Assembly: GCA_900541025.1 (NCBI GenBank)
Contig: UQIL01000030.1
Span: forward strand, 1 to 21,459
Direction: 5' to 3'
DNA from: an uncultured Collinsella sp.
GTDB taxonomy: Bacteria; Actinomycetota; Coriobacteriia; Coriobacteriales; Coriobacteriaceae
Length of the DNA: 21,459 bases
The notes under the pieces were generated by a model that was not told the DNA's origin, searched no databases, and saw nothing but the letters and a program-made list of their open reading frames with translations. Position 1 is the stretch's first letter, and each line of letters opens with the position of its first letter. This document shows positions 13,326 through 21,459 of the stretch, in pieces. The translations under genes and the position numbers were made by a program.

Positions 13326-14675
13326 CTACTCCACAACATGACCGATAAGCTCATAGCAGAAGCTATCGGTAAACTCGACGGTCAGAATATCGCCCACGGA
13401 CGCCTCGCTGGCGTCCAGATGCACCGCGCCATCGGAATCGGGCGCCTGGAACCAGGCGTGACCGATCAGCTCGGCGCCGTCCTCAGTCTCTTCGATGCCA
13501 TCGACGATCACCTGGGCGCGCTCGCCCACATGGGCCGCCGTGGCGGCAAAACCGAGCGACTCGGCCAGATCCATGGCCTCCTGGGCACGCTCGAGCTTGA
13601 CCTCCTCATCGACCTGGCCCTCCATCTTGGCGGCCAGGCTGCCCTCCTCACGCGAGTAGGCGAAAACGCTCGTGTAGTCAAAGCCGACGGTGTCCATAAA
13701 GTCGATAAGATCGCGAAACTCGTCGTCGGTCTCGGTCGGGAAGCCAACCATGGCCGTGGAGCGAATCACAATACCGGGGATGCGCTCGCGAAGGTCGCGG
13801 AACAGATCCTCGAGCTCCTGACGCGAACCGGAGCGACGCATGGCCTTGAGGATGCGCGCATCGCAGTGCTGTACGGGGATATCGATATAGGGCAGCACCT
13901 CGGGCGTATCGCGAATCGTCTCGATAAGCTCGTCGGTCATGCCCTCGGGCTGCAGATAGAGCACGCGGACCCAGACGTTATGCGGGCGCACAGCCTCGGC
14001 GACGGCACGCAGCAGCTGCGCCAGATTGCGCGGCGAGCCCTCGGCGACGTCCTCGTCGGCAAAGTCGGTGCCCCAAATGCCCGTGTCCTGGCCGATCAGC
14101 ACGATCTCGCGCACACCGCCGGCAACCAGGTCGCGCACCTCGGAGATAATGCTCTCAGCATTGCGCGAATGATAGCGACCGCGAATGTAGGGGATCATGC
14201 AGAAGCTGCAAAAACGATTGCAGCCATCGGAAATCTTGACGTAGGCAACAGCGCCCTCGACGGTACGCTTGACCTGCGGGATATAGGCCGCGATCTCACG
14301 TTCGAAACCCAGCACGCCATCGATGACCGCCACGATGCCGTCCTCCTCGTCGGCCTTCACAAAGGCAGCGACCTCAGGCAGCTCGTCAGGCAGGTCATCG
14401 CCATAGCGCGACGGCACACAGCCGCACATGACGATGGGGCAGGCGCGAACGCCGTCCTGCACCTCATTGGCGAGCTCGAGCGTGGTCTCGATGCTCTCGG
14501 ACGTTGCGGAGGCGAGGAACGAGCATGTATTGACGATGGCGATATCGGCATCCTGCGGGTCGAATGCCTCCTCGTAGCCCGCAGCGGTCAAAAGAGAACG
14601 CATGCGGTCGGTGTCAACCTCGTTCTTAGCGCACCCGAGGGTGATGTAGAGCACGGAGCCCAAAGGTGTATCCAT
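13326..14675 (-). CDS. rimO: Ribosomal protein S12 methylthiotransferase RimO
   Basis: RimO is a radical-SAM methylthiotransferase that modifies the beta-carbon of a conserved aspartate in ribosomal protein S12. The 449-residue protein has the MTTase cluster cysteines C15 (ITLGCAKNEVDTDRM), C51 (VNTCSF) and C86 (CGCVPSRY), and the radical-SAM cluster C152-x3-C156-x2-C159 (SDGCNRFCSFCMIPYIRGRY). A TRAM-like C-terminus follows. The ITLGCAKNEVD opening and the GRYHSR segment distinguish it from MiaB, which is also encoded in this window. The ATG at 14673-14675 follows AAAGGA at a somewhat long spacing. It lies 27 bases after yajQ and 9 before pgsA. Confidence 0.96.
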   Translation of the reverse strand: MDTPLGSVLYITLGCAKNEVDTDRMRSLLTAAGYEEAFDPQDADIAIVNTCSFLASATSESIETTLELANEVQDGVRACPIVMCGCVPSRYGDDLPDELPEVAAFVKADEEDGIVAVIDGVLGFEREIAAYIPQVKRTVEGAVAYVKISDGCNRFCSFCMIPYIRGRYHSRNAESIISEVRDLVAGGVREIVLIGQDTGIWGTDFADEDVAEGSPRNLAQLLRAVAEAVRPHNVWVRVLYLQPEGMTDELIETIRDTPEVLPYIDIPVQHCDARILKAMRRSGSRQELEDLFRDLRERIPGIVIRSTAMVGFPTETDDEFRDLIDFMDTVGFDYTSVFAYSREEGSLAAKMEGQVDEEVKLERAQEAMDLAESLGFAATAAHVGERAQVIVDGIEETEDGAELIGHAWFQAPDSDGAVHLDASEASVGDILTVEFTDSFCYELIGHVVE

Positions 14676-14702
14676 GTTGGAGAGCGGTCCTTTCGAATGT
14701 TA

Positions 14703-15200
14703 TTAGCGGTAGTTGGTGAACTGCAGCGGCTGGCCGTAGTCCTGGTCGCGCAGGAACTGGATCACCGTCTGAAGCGCATCCTTAGAGGCCGAGGTAACGC
14801 GCAGTTTATCGGCCTCGATGGTCACCTTGACCTTGAGCTTTTGATCCTTGATGTCCTTATTGATCTTCTTGGCGGTCGCCTGGTCAATGCCCTCGACGAT
14901 ATGGCCGAGCACGCGCACGGTACCGCCCGAAGCCGCCTGCGACGCGTCCCAAGAGACAGCCTTAAGATCGATGCCGCGCTTGATGAGCTTAGAGCTCAGC
15001 ACGTCAATGATCTGCTTGGAGACAAAATCGGCCGGGGCATTGATCGTAAAGAGCTTGTCGCCCTTCGAAAGCTCGATGGTGGCGCCGGAGTCCTTGAGGT
15101 CATAGCGCTGAGAGATCTCGCGGGTGGTCTGTTGGAAGGCGTTATCGACCTCCTGCATATTGACCTCGGACACAACGTCGAAGCTGGAATCTTTAGCCAT
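14703..15200 (-). CDS. YajQ family nucleotide-binding protein
   Basis: The 165-residue protein matches the YajQ (UPF0234) family throughout: the start AKDSSFDVVSEVNMQEVDNA (2-21), the QRYDLKDSG segment (31-39) and the C-terminal FLRDQDYGQPLQFTNYR. YajQ has two ferredoxin-like folds that bind RNA or nucleotides; in Xanthomonas a homologue binds cyclic di-GMP and acts on transcription. Whether it does so here is unknown. Length is normal for the family (about 163). The ATG at 15198-15200 has an AAAGGAAG site. It lies 26 bases after the RodZ-like gene and before rimO, and is probably on the same transcript. Confidence 0.95.
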   Translation of the reverse strand: MAKDSSFDVVSEVNMQEVDNAFQQTTREISQRYDLKDSGATIELSKGDKLFTINAPADFVSKQIIDVLSSKLIKRGIDLKAVSWDASQAASGGTVRVLGHIVEGIDQATAKKINKDIKDQKLKVKVTIEADKLRVTSASKDALQTVIQFLRDQDYGQPLQFTNYR

Positions 15201-15226
15201 GGTTCTTCCTTTCGGTACGGGGAGCC

Positions 15227-16741
15227 TTAGTAGCTGTCGTACGAATAGTCATCTGAATCGTTTGCAGTCTGGCCGTCGGATGCCGTGTCGGTACCGTCGG
15301 TAGATTGGGCGTCGGTGCCGTCGGTAGACTGGGCGTCGGTGCCGTCGGCGGTATCGGTGCCGTCGGCACTCTCACCGTCTTCGGAGTCAGTGGTCTCCTT
15401 CTTAGGAACGGTAATGGTCACGCGCGCCACGCCCGATGTCTTGGTGTCGTAGCGAACCTTTTCACCGTTCTTGGTAACCGTGACATCGGAGGGCTTGGAC
15501 GTGGTGATCTCGATCGAGGACTCGGGCGTGTACTCCTGCTCAAAGGGACCGGTTGCCTGGGCGCCAAAGACCGATTTACCGTCGACCTTGACCTCGATCC
15601 AGGCGGTCTTGCCCTTGGCAACGGAGACCTTGACCTTGATAACCTCGTCCTCTTTCTTTTTCGCGTTCGCCTTGGCGGCATCGGAATCGGCAGAATCCGT
15701 CGCCTCGTCGATGCCTTCATCCTCGTCAACAGATTCGGTCGTCTTGGAAGACTTCTTGGTCGTCGTCTTGGTGGCCGCGGGCGTCTCGGGCGTCGACTCG
15801 GGTGCAGAAGAGCCGCAGCCACGCAGGAGGACCACGATGAGCAGAATCAACAAAAGCGCCACGGCACCGATGCCGGCGTAGATGATGCGCGGATCGAGTC
15901 CATTGTTCTGGGGGGCACGTCCACCGCCGCGTCCGCGATTAGAGCCACCGCGACCGTTTACCTGCGGCATACGGCCGCGACTGCTATCGGGACGACCACG
16001 ATATCCGCCTTGGCTCTGCGAGCCGCGCTGACCCGAACGCGGCGCAAGCTCGCCACGGTTCTGATAGCCACGCTGGCCAGAGCGAGGCGCCGAAGAGCGT
16101 TGCCCGTAAGGCTGCGATTGAGAACGGAGGCGCGGCGTCACCTGCGTGGTATCGGCGTCGGCATATCCACCGTGGGAACGCCCGGCAGAAACTCCGCGAT
16201 AACCACGACCGGAGTAGCCACCGTCGCCGTAACCGGCGCGGGGATCGCGACTCAACCCGCGAGCGGCGGGAAGCGCACGATCATCCGGCATGGGCGTACT
16301 GCGAAAGCGATCTCGCTGAGAACGAATCTCCTCGCTGGAGCCCGTCTCGGTGATATAGCCCGCCTGCGGAGGGCGCTGGCCGTACCGCGTCGAGCGACCA
16401 CCCTGAACCATCAGAAAGCGTCCGTTATCGACCGACGAACGCGAGTTAACGTAGCCGGCAGCATCCTGAAAACGACCGCCCTGCTGCGAGGTCTCGCGTT
16501 CATATGCCATGAGGTCATCAAAATAAGCGTTGACGACCTCGCGCGGGTTAAGCCCCAAAAAGCGAGCATAGCTCGAAATCATGCCCTGCGCATAGCCGCG
16601 CGGAGGCATCGATGCAAAGTTACCGGTCTCGAAAAACTCGATGATCTGCGGCCTGATTTTGATGGTGTTGGCGACCTGCTGGATGGAAAGGCCCATCCGG
16701 CGACGCTGCTCGAGCAGCATGTCACCAAAGCGTGCAGCCAT
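15227..16741 (-). CDS. RodZ-like membrane protein: HTH, disordered RG-rich linker, TM, DUF4115
   Basis: RodZ-type proteins connect a cytoplasmic helix-turn-helix to the cell wall machinery. This 504-residue protein has an N-terminal HTH_25 domain (about 5-70, GDMLLEQRRRMGLSIQQVAN), one transmembrane helix (about 286-307) and an extracytoplasmic DUF4115/RodZ C-terminal domain (about 367-446). The cytoplasmic linker (about 85-285) is very rich in Arg, Gly, Ser, Gln and Tyr, with two copies of APRSGQRG (218-225, 233-240). The C-terminal tail (about 450-504) is acidic and repetitive (TDGTDAQS). Canonical RodZ binds MreB; no MreB gene is in this window, so the partner is uncertain. The ATG overlaps the ftsK stop (TGATG), suggesting coupling with FtsK. 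The ordered domains are clear; the function is inferred. Confidence 0.9.
   Translation of the reverse strand: MAARFGDMLLEQRRRMGLSIQQVANTIKIRPQIIEFFETGNFASMPPRGYAQGMISSYARFLGLNPREVVNAYFDDLMAYERETSQQGGRFQDAAGYVNSRSSVDNGRFLMVQGGRSTRYGQRPPQAGYITETGSSEEIRSQRDRFRSTPMPDDRALPAARGLSRDPRAGYGDGGYSGRGYRGVSAGRSHGGYADADTTQVTPRLRSQSQPYGQRSSAPRSGQRGYQNRGELAPRSGQRGSQSQGGYRGRPDSSRGRMPQVNGRGGSNRGRGGGRAPQNNGLDPRIIYAGIGAVALLLILLIVVLLRGCGSSAPESTPETPAATKTTTKKSSKTTESVDEDEGIDEATDSADSDAAKANAKKKEDEVIKVKVSVAKGKTAWIEVKVDGKSVFGAQATGPFEQEYTPESSIEITTSKPSDVTVTKNGEKVRYDTKTSGVARVTITVPKKETTDSEDGESADGTDTADGTDAQSTDGTDAQSTDGTDTASDGQTANDSDDYSYDSY
15291..15366 (-). repeat. 24-base tandem repeat coding the acidic tail of the RodZ-like protein
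   Basis: Two 24-base units (15291-15314 and 15315-15338) differ at only two positions, followed by two partial units to about 15366. They encode repeated TDGTDAQS residues. Because 24 is a multiple of three, unit gain or loss by slippage would keep the frame, so tail length may vary between strains. Confidence 0.85.
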
Positions 16742-19518
16742 CAGAATCCTCCAAACTCACGATCTTCACGTGCCATCTCGGCGTCGACAGACTCCAACGC
16801 GGCAAGCCCCTCCTCGTCCAGCAGGACCTCGCGCGGCTTGGAACCATCGGGCGGGCCGACGACACCCTTTTCTTCCAGCATGTCCATAATACGCCCGGCG
16901 CGCGCATAGCCAACCTTGAGGCGGCGTTGCAGCCCAGATGTGGAGCCCAGCTGCGATTCCACCACAATATGGGCGGCCTCCCAGATAAGCGGGTCGTCAT
17001 CTTGCGGTTCGGCAACGCCCGTGCGAACAATGCCGCCACCAGCCATGGACATGGAAGCGGGCGCCACGGCAGAGAGAATCTCCTCATGGTAGTCGGGCTC
17101 GCTTTGCGACTTAACGAACTCGACGATCTCGTTGATCTCGTCGTCCGAAACAAAGCAGCCCTGGATACGGCGGGGCTTACCCCAGTCGACTTTGGAGAAC
17201 AGCATGTCGCCCAAACCAGTAAGCTTTTCGGCGCCCATCTGGTCGATAATGACGCGGGAATCGATGCCCGTAGCCACGTTAAAGGCAATACGATTGGTGA
17301 TGTTGGCCTTGATAAGGCCCGTCACCACGTTGGAGCTGGGGCGCTGCGTAGCCACGATAAGGTGAATACCAGCGGCACGGCCCAGCTGGGCGATACGGAC
17401 GATCGAGGCCTCGACATCCTTGCCGGCTACCATCATCAGGTCCGAAAGCTCGTCGATGATGATGACCAGATAGGGCATCTTTTGCGGCGGGTTATCGTAA
17501 TGCTCGAACTCGCCGGCGGCCTGCTTTTCGTTATAGGTCGAAATCTTGCGAACGTTGAGGCGCTCGAAGACCTTCAGGCGACGCTCCATCTCGGACACGG
17601 CCCACTGCAGCGCACTGGCAGCCTGCTTGGGCTCGGTCACCACGGGCACATAGAGATGCGGCAGGCCGTTATAGCCCGCAAGCTCGACGCGCTTGGGGTC
17701 GACCATGATAAGGCGAACGTCCTCGGGAAGGGCGCGCATGAGCAAGGTCGTGATGATGGAGTTGATCATGACCGACTTACCCGAACCGGTGGTACCGGCG
17801 ATAAGCAGGTGGGGCATCTTGGCGAGGTCGGCGACAACCGGCGTGCCCTCGGCATCGCGACCGATGGCAAGCTCGAGCGGACCGCCCTTCACATAGGGAA
17901 GCACGTCGCCCAGGTTGACGTTCTGACGCTTGCGATTGGGGATCTCGATACCCACAAGCGAGGTGCCGGGAATCGGCGCAAAAATGCGCACCGACTGGGC
18001 GGCAAGCGAAAGCGCGATATCGTCCTCGAGGCTCGAGATCTTACTCACGCGCTCGCCCTCACCGGGCTGCAGCTTAAAGGTCGTGACCGTGGGGCCGGCA
18101 ATCCAGCCGACGACGCGGGCGCTACGGCCAAACTCAAGCAAGGTGGACTGCAGCGACTCGGCAGTCTGTTCCAGCTCCTTGTCAGAAGACGCGGAGGACG
18201 CCGACTGCGGGTTGGCATGCAGGATTTCGAGCGGCGGGAGCTTGAGGCCGTCCTCTTGGTCGCCCTCGGCATCGGCATTGGTACCGTCCGCTCCCCCATC
18301 GCCGGCTGCAACAGAAGCAGCGGAAGCCGTGGGGGCGGAGGCATCGGAAACCTTGGGATGCTTTAGGAAGTCAGGGATCTGCGGAGCTGCCGAAACGGGA
18401 TTCACGGCAAACGGCGGCTCGGACTCGTCAGCCTTGTCCGGATCGTCTTCCATCGAAAACTGTCCGGTGACCTGTCCTGCCTTGGCACGGCGACGCGGCA
18501 GTAAGGTTGTCTTGGCGGTCTCGAGCGGAGCCTCGTCGTCCTCGTCATCGCCCTCGGTGAGTTCGATTTCGCTATCGGACCAAGACGGGTCGGGCTCGCT
18601 CGTGTTGAGCTTGGGCGCGGCCTTGCCCTTCTTGGTATGGCGGCGCGGCAGCAACGTGGTCTTGGCTCGCTCGGTCTCCACGCTCTCGGACACATCGACA
18701 AACGGGTCATCGTCCTCGTCGTCATCCAAAACCGAATCGACATCGCCACCCATGACCGTGGTCACGGCGGCGTCAGTTGCCTTCTGACGCAGGATGCTCA
18801 GGTGCGGACGGGCGACGCCGGGAACCGACAGGGCCTCTTCGTCGCCCCACGGGCTCGCATTGACATCGGCACGACGGCGCTCGGCAAAATCGGCGGCGCG
18901 ATCGCGTGCGGAGCGCAAAACGCCGCCCACCGAGAAGCCGATAATGACCAGGCCAACGACGACAAGGCCCAGCAAGACAACCATGGCAATAGGTTTACCC
19001 AGGGCGTTTTGCAAGGTACTTGCGATAAAGGCGCCAATGTAGCCGCCCGAGGCGGAAAGGTTCTGCGGCGTAAACATGAGGTCACACGAATCGCTCGTGC
19101 CCGGCACCATCAGCGACAGGATAGAGACAATGGCCACAAAGACCACGGCGCCGCCCGCGACCGAGCGAATGTTGAGCGGCGAGTCCTCACCCAAAAAGAG
19201 CGTGGCGGCGAACAGCAAGATGACGATCGGCAGCACGTAAGCGCCCAGGCCAAAGCCGAGGTGATAGAAGCCGGCGACAGCAGCCGTCACGGGCGCCGTT
19301 GCCGGCGAAATCACGGCAATGAAGGATGCAATCGCCAAAACGGCAATGACCACGCCGGCGATATCGCGATTGGCCGAAGGCTCGACCAGGGGCTCGAACT
19401 CATCGAACTCGGACTCGTGGCCCTTATTGGCACGCAGATGGGAACCGGCACCCTTCGCAGATGCCGGTTGGTTGTTGGCCTTATTGCCTTTGGCGTTTTG
19501 TGCAGATCCGCGCGCCAA
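16741..19518 (-). CDS. ftsK: DNA translocase FtsK/SpoIIIE
   Basis: FtsK is the septum-located ATPase that pumps chromosomal DNA through the closing division site and helps dimer resolution. The 925-residue protein has a short N-terminal tail, about four transmembrane helices (about 53-198), a charged linker (about 205-445), the alpha/beta motor with Walker A GTTGSGKS (575-582) and Walker B LIMVDPKR (603-610), and a C-terminal winged-helix gamma domain (about 838-910) that reads KOPS-type sequences. The start is TTG at 19516-19518, supported by GGAGG about 6-7 bases upstream inside the last codons of rnj; no Met occurs in the first 135 residues. The linker carries a duplicated AKTTLLPRR motif. 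The stop overlaps the RodZ-like gene. Confidence 0.97.
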   Translation of the reverse strand: MARGSAQNAKGNKANNQPASAKGAGSHLRANKGHESEFDEFEPLVEPSANRDIAGVVIAVLAIASFIAVISPATAPVTAAVAGFYHLGFGLGAYVLPIVILLFAATLFLGEDSPLNIRSVAGGAVVFVAIVSILSLMVPGTSDSCDLMFTPQNLSASGGYIGAFIASTLQNALGKPIAMVVLLGLVVVGLVIIGFSVGGVLRSARDRAADFAERRRADVNASPWGDEEALSVPGVARPHLSILRQKATDAAVTTVMGGDVDSVLDDDEDDDPFVDVSESVETERAKTTLLPRRHTKKGKAAPKLNTSEPDPSWSDSEIELTEGDDEDDEAPLETAKTTLLPRRRAKAGQVTGQFSMEDDPDKADESEPPFAVNPVSAAPQIPDFLKHPKVSDASAPTASAASVAAGDGGADGTNADAEGDQEDGLKLPPLEILHANPQSASSASSDKELEQTAESLQSTLLEFGRSARVVGWIAGPTVTTFKLQPGEGERVSKISSLEDDIALSLAAQSVRIFAPIPGTSLVGIEIPNRKRQNVNLGDVLPYVKGGPLELAIGRDAEGTPVVADLAKMPHLLIAGTTGSGKSVMINSIITTLLMRALPEDVRLIMVDPKRVELAGYNGLPHLYVPVVTEPKQAASALQWAVSEMERRLKVFERLNVRKISTYNEKQAAGEFEHYDNPPQKMPYLVIIIDELSDLMMVAGKDVEASIVRIAQLGRAAGIHLIVATQRPSSNVVTGLIKANITNRIAFNVATGIDSRVIIDQMGAEKLTGLGDMLFSKVDWGKPRRIQGCFVSDDEINEIVEFVKSQSEPDYHEEILSAVAPASMSMAGGGIVRTGVAEPQDDDPLIWEAAHIVVESQLGSTSGLQRRLKVGYARAGRIMDMLEEKGVVGPPDGSKPREVLLDEEGLAALESVDAEMAREDREFGGF

Positions 19519-19519
19519 A

Positions 19520-21190
19520 CTAAACCTCCATGACGACCGGGATGATCATCGGGCGAGTGCGCGTACGGCTCCAGATAAAGTTGGAGAGCGAATCGCGCAC
19601 GGCTTTGCGAATGGCATCGGAGCCGCTGCTGGTAAAGCTAAACTTGCCCTTCTCGATCGTCTTCATAATAGACGCGGAGGCATCCTCGGAGAACTGGTCG
19701 TCGATGGCAAACGAGACGCCGCGGCCCGAGAACTCGATAGCCTCGATCTTCTTGTGCTTGAGCGAGACGATGGCAACGGCCGTGACCATACCGTCGTTGG
19801 CGAGCTTTTGGCGATCGCGCAGGACGATGGGATCGGTGTCACCGATGCGCAGACCGTCGACATAGACGACGCCGGACTCGACGGGCGTACCGCGCTTTAC
19901 GATACCACCGCGCATCTCGAGCGTGTCACCGTTGTCGAGGATAAAGATGTGATCGTCCTTGATGCCCATCTTACGGGCAAGCTGGGCATGGGCGCGCAGA
20001 TGCACGGCTTCGCCGTGAACCGGCATAAAGTAGGTAGGCTTGGCCATGGCCATCAGAAGCTTGAGCTCCTCCTGGCTGCCGTGGCCCGAGACGTGGACAA
20101 GAGCACGGTTCTTATCCCACACGTCGCAGCCGAGCTTGGCCAAGCTGTTGACGACCTGCTGAACGGCTTTCTCGTTGCCGGGAACGGGAGTTGCCGAGAG
20201 GATGACGGTATCGCCCTCGTGGATAGAGAGCGTCTTGTGCTCGCCATTGGCCATGCGGGACAGGGCCGACAGCGGCTCGCCCTGCGAACCGGTGCACATG
20301 ACGACGATCTTGTCGTCGGGCAGGTTATCGATATCGAAGGCATCGATGATATCGGCATCGTCGATGTTGAGGTAGCCCAGCTCGCGCGCGACGCGGGTGT
20401 TGGTGAGCATGGAGCGACCGGTCACAACGACCTTACGGCCGCACTTGCGGGCGGCATCGCAGATCTGCTGCAAACGATGGATATGGCTCGAGAACGAAGC
20501 GACGAACACGCGACCCGGGGCGTTCTTGATGGCGTGCAGCAGATTGGGACCAACCTCGGCCTCGGACTTGGTAAAGCCAGGAACCGTGGCGTTGGTGGAG
20601 TCGGAAAGCAGCAGGTCGATGCCCTGCTTGGCAAAGCGGCTGATAGCGGCATAGTCGGGCGTGACACCATCGATGGGCGTCTGGTCGAGCTTAAAGTCGC
20701 CGGTGTGCATAACGGTGCCCTGGTTGGTGCGGATGAACACGCCCAGAGCGCCGGGGATGGAGTGCGTCATCGAGAAGAAGTCGAGCGAGATTCCGCCGAG
20801 GTTGACATGGCTGCCGCCCTTGACCTCGCGGAACTTGGGTGCGCGGATGCGGAACTCAGAAAGTTTGCCCTCGATAAAGCCAAGCGTCAGCTTGCTCGAA
20901 AAGATGGGCACCTTGTTGTTGAGGTCCTGCAGCAGGTACGGAAGCGAACCGGTGTGGTCCTCGTGGCCGTGAGTGACGATGATACCGCGGAGCTTCTCCT
21001 CGTTCTCCAGAACATAGGTGTAGTCGGGAAGCACCAGGTCGATACCGGGCTGGGAGTCATCGGGGAACATAAGGCCGGCGTCGACGAGCACCATGTCGTC
21101 GCCGCACTCGAAGACCGTCATGTTCTTGCCGATGCCGTCAAGGCCGCCAAGCGGGATGATCTTCAAGGGAGATGATTTTTTAGCTGCCAT
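19520..21190 (-). CDS. rnj: Ribonuclease J
   Basis: RNase J is a metallo-beta-lactamase nuclease with 5'-3' exonuclease and endonuclease activity in mRNA decay and rRNA maturation. The 556-residue protein carries the metal-binding motif H74-x-H76-x-D78-H79 (THGHEDHTG), further ligands H143 (SMTHSIPGALG) and D165 (MHTGDFKLD), the beta-CASP signature region (GSQGEPLSALSRMA) and the late histidine motif VHVSGHGSQEEL. The usual C-terminal domain is present. The ATG at 21188-21190 lies about 13 bases after AAAGGA, a long spacing. One base separates its stop from the ftsK start, and its last codons supply the ftsK ribosome site. The window also encodes RNase Y, the other main Gram-positive decay nuclease. 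Confidence 0.96.
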   Translation of the reverse strand: MAAKKSSPLKIIPLGGLDGIGKNMTVFECGDDMVLVDAGLMFPDDSQPGIDLVLPDYTYVLENEEKLRGIIVTHGHEDHTGSLPYLLQDLNNKVPIFSSKLTLGFIEGKLSEFRIRAPKFREVKGGSHVNLGGISLDFFSMTHSIPGALGVFIRTNQGTVMHTGDFKLDQTPIDGVTPDYAAISRFAKQGIDLLLSDSTNATVPGFTKSEAEVGPNLLHAIKNAPGRVFVASFSSHIHRLQQICDAARKCGRKVVVTGRSMLTNTRVARELGYLNIDDADIIDAFDIDNLPDDKIVVMCTGSQGEPLSALSRMANGEHKTLSIHEGDTVILSATPVPGNEKAVQQVVNSLAKLGCDVWDKNRALVHVSGHGSQEELKLLMAMAKPTYFMPVHGEAVHLRAHAQLARKMGIKDDHIFILDNGDTLEMRGGIVKRGTPVESGVVYVDGLRIGDTDPIVLRDRQKLANDGMVTAVAIVSLKHKKIEAIEFSGRGVSFAIDDQFSEDASASIMKTIEKGKFSFTSSGSDAIRKAVRDSLSNFIWSRTRTRPMIIPVVMEV

Positions 21191-21459
21191 AGGTTAGTGT
21201 GGTTTCCTTTCTTCGAAACGGGTCTGGAACAACCGACGGGGCGCTTCTGGCAAACCGACCGCCGGGAACGTACAAACATGCATCACAGAGTCGATGCAAT
21301 AACCACAGTATGATACCCATTTGCCCACCAACAGACCACCCATGCATCAAAGCCCCATCTGAACTGGTCCATCCCGCCGGTCTGTGGCCATCGGGGGCCG
21401 GGGCGGGTTAAGTTTGCTGCTCTACAGTCCTGCGCAAGACGGAAAGCACATTAAGTGCT
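21191..21459. other. Region upstream of rnj, no gene seen
   Basis: This stretch probably contains the rnj promoter and the end of an upstream transcription unit beyond the window. I see no convincing -35/-10 pair; TATCAT, starting at 21317 on the minus strand, is a possible -10 without a good -35. A GC-rich bulged hairpin (CCCGCCGG at 21373-21380 with CCGGGGCGGG at 21398-21407) may end the neighbouring minus-strand unit, but lacks a T-run. A 9-base direct repeat CATGCATCA occurs at 21277-21285 and 21341-21349, and AGCAC-ATTAA-GTGCT closes the window (21445-21459). Confidence 0.4.

Noticed and set aside
13203..15230. Plus-strand open frame of 675 codons
   Set aside because: It runs antisense to pgsA, rimO and yajQ, whose families are clear. 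Its translation has no recognisable domain and reflects the codon bias of GC-rich genes.
15305..16909. Plus-strand open frame of 534 codons opposite the RodZ-like gene
   Set aside because: The minus-strand protein has HTH, TM and DUF4115 in order; the opposite frame is a by-product of repetitive Arg/Gly codons.
19319..21175. Plus-strand open frame of 618 codons opposite rnj
   Set aside because: It is the complement of RNase J and the ftsK 5' end; no ribosome site or known motif.
21199..21411. Small plus-strand open frame upstream of rnj
   Set aside because: No ribosome site, odd composition, no domain, and it lies in what should be the rnj promoter region.

Overview
The window is a gene-dense housekeeping region from a GC-rich, Gram-positive-type bacterium. 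The gene set (LexA with a divergent LysM protein and NrdR, RNase Y plus RNase J, SpoVS, a RodZ-like protein with an arginine/glycine-rich linker, SpoIIIE-type FtsK) and its order point to the actinobacterial class Coriobacteriia, probably Collinsella or a close relative. This assignment comes from gene content and protein motifs, not from a database search. I count 20 protein genes, no tRNA or rRNA gene, no insertion sequence and no CRISPR array. Eighteen genes are on the minus strand; lexA and the membrane acyltransferase gene behind it are on the plus strand.

Layout from left to right. Positions 1-186 hold a short perfect palindrome and a 109-base nested inverted repeat downstream of dut. 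Positions 187-1579 (minus) are a LysM cell-envelope protein gene, nrdR and dut, facing away from lexA (1743-2387, plus). The shared intergenic region carries two LexA operators. lexA overlaps a gene for a DUF1624/HGSNAT-type membrane protein, which converges on hflX with a 16-base tail-to-tail overlap. Positions 3076-9767 (minus) are rny, a GHKL ATPase of unknown function, spoVS, miaB, miaA and hflX, read from a good promoter at 9934-9962. Positions 10025-11877 (minus) are recA-recX, whose promoter has a perfect LexA operator between -35 and -10. Positions 12135-21190 (minus) are rnj, ftsK, the RodZ-like gene, yajQ, rimO, pgsA and pncC, closed by a 10-bp stem terminator at 12104-12127.

Functionally, the window combines an SOS module (lexA, recA-recX and a LexA-controlled LysM/nrdR/dut cluster linking division arrest to nucleotide-pool control), an RNA decay and modification module (RNase Y, RNase J, MiaA, MiaB, HflX, RimO on ribosomal protein S12) and a division/envelope module (FtsK, RodZ-like, PgsA, LysM protein). 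Many adjacent genes overlap as TAATG or TGATG or are a few bases apart, which suggests translational coupling.

The most interesting points are the uncharacterised GHKL ATPase between RNase Y and SpoVS, the SOS promoter architecture including helically phased repeats upstream of recA, a hairpin in the long rny leader, and the long nested inverted repeat next to dut.
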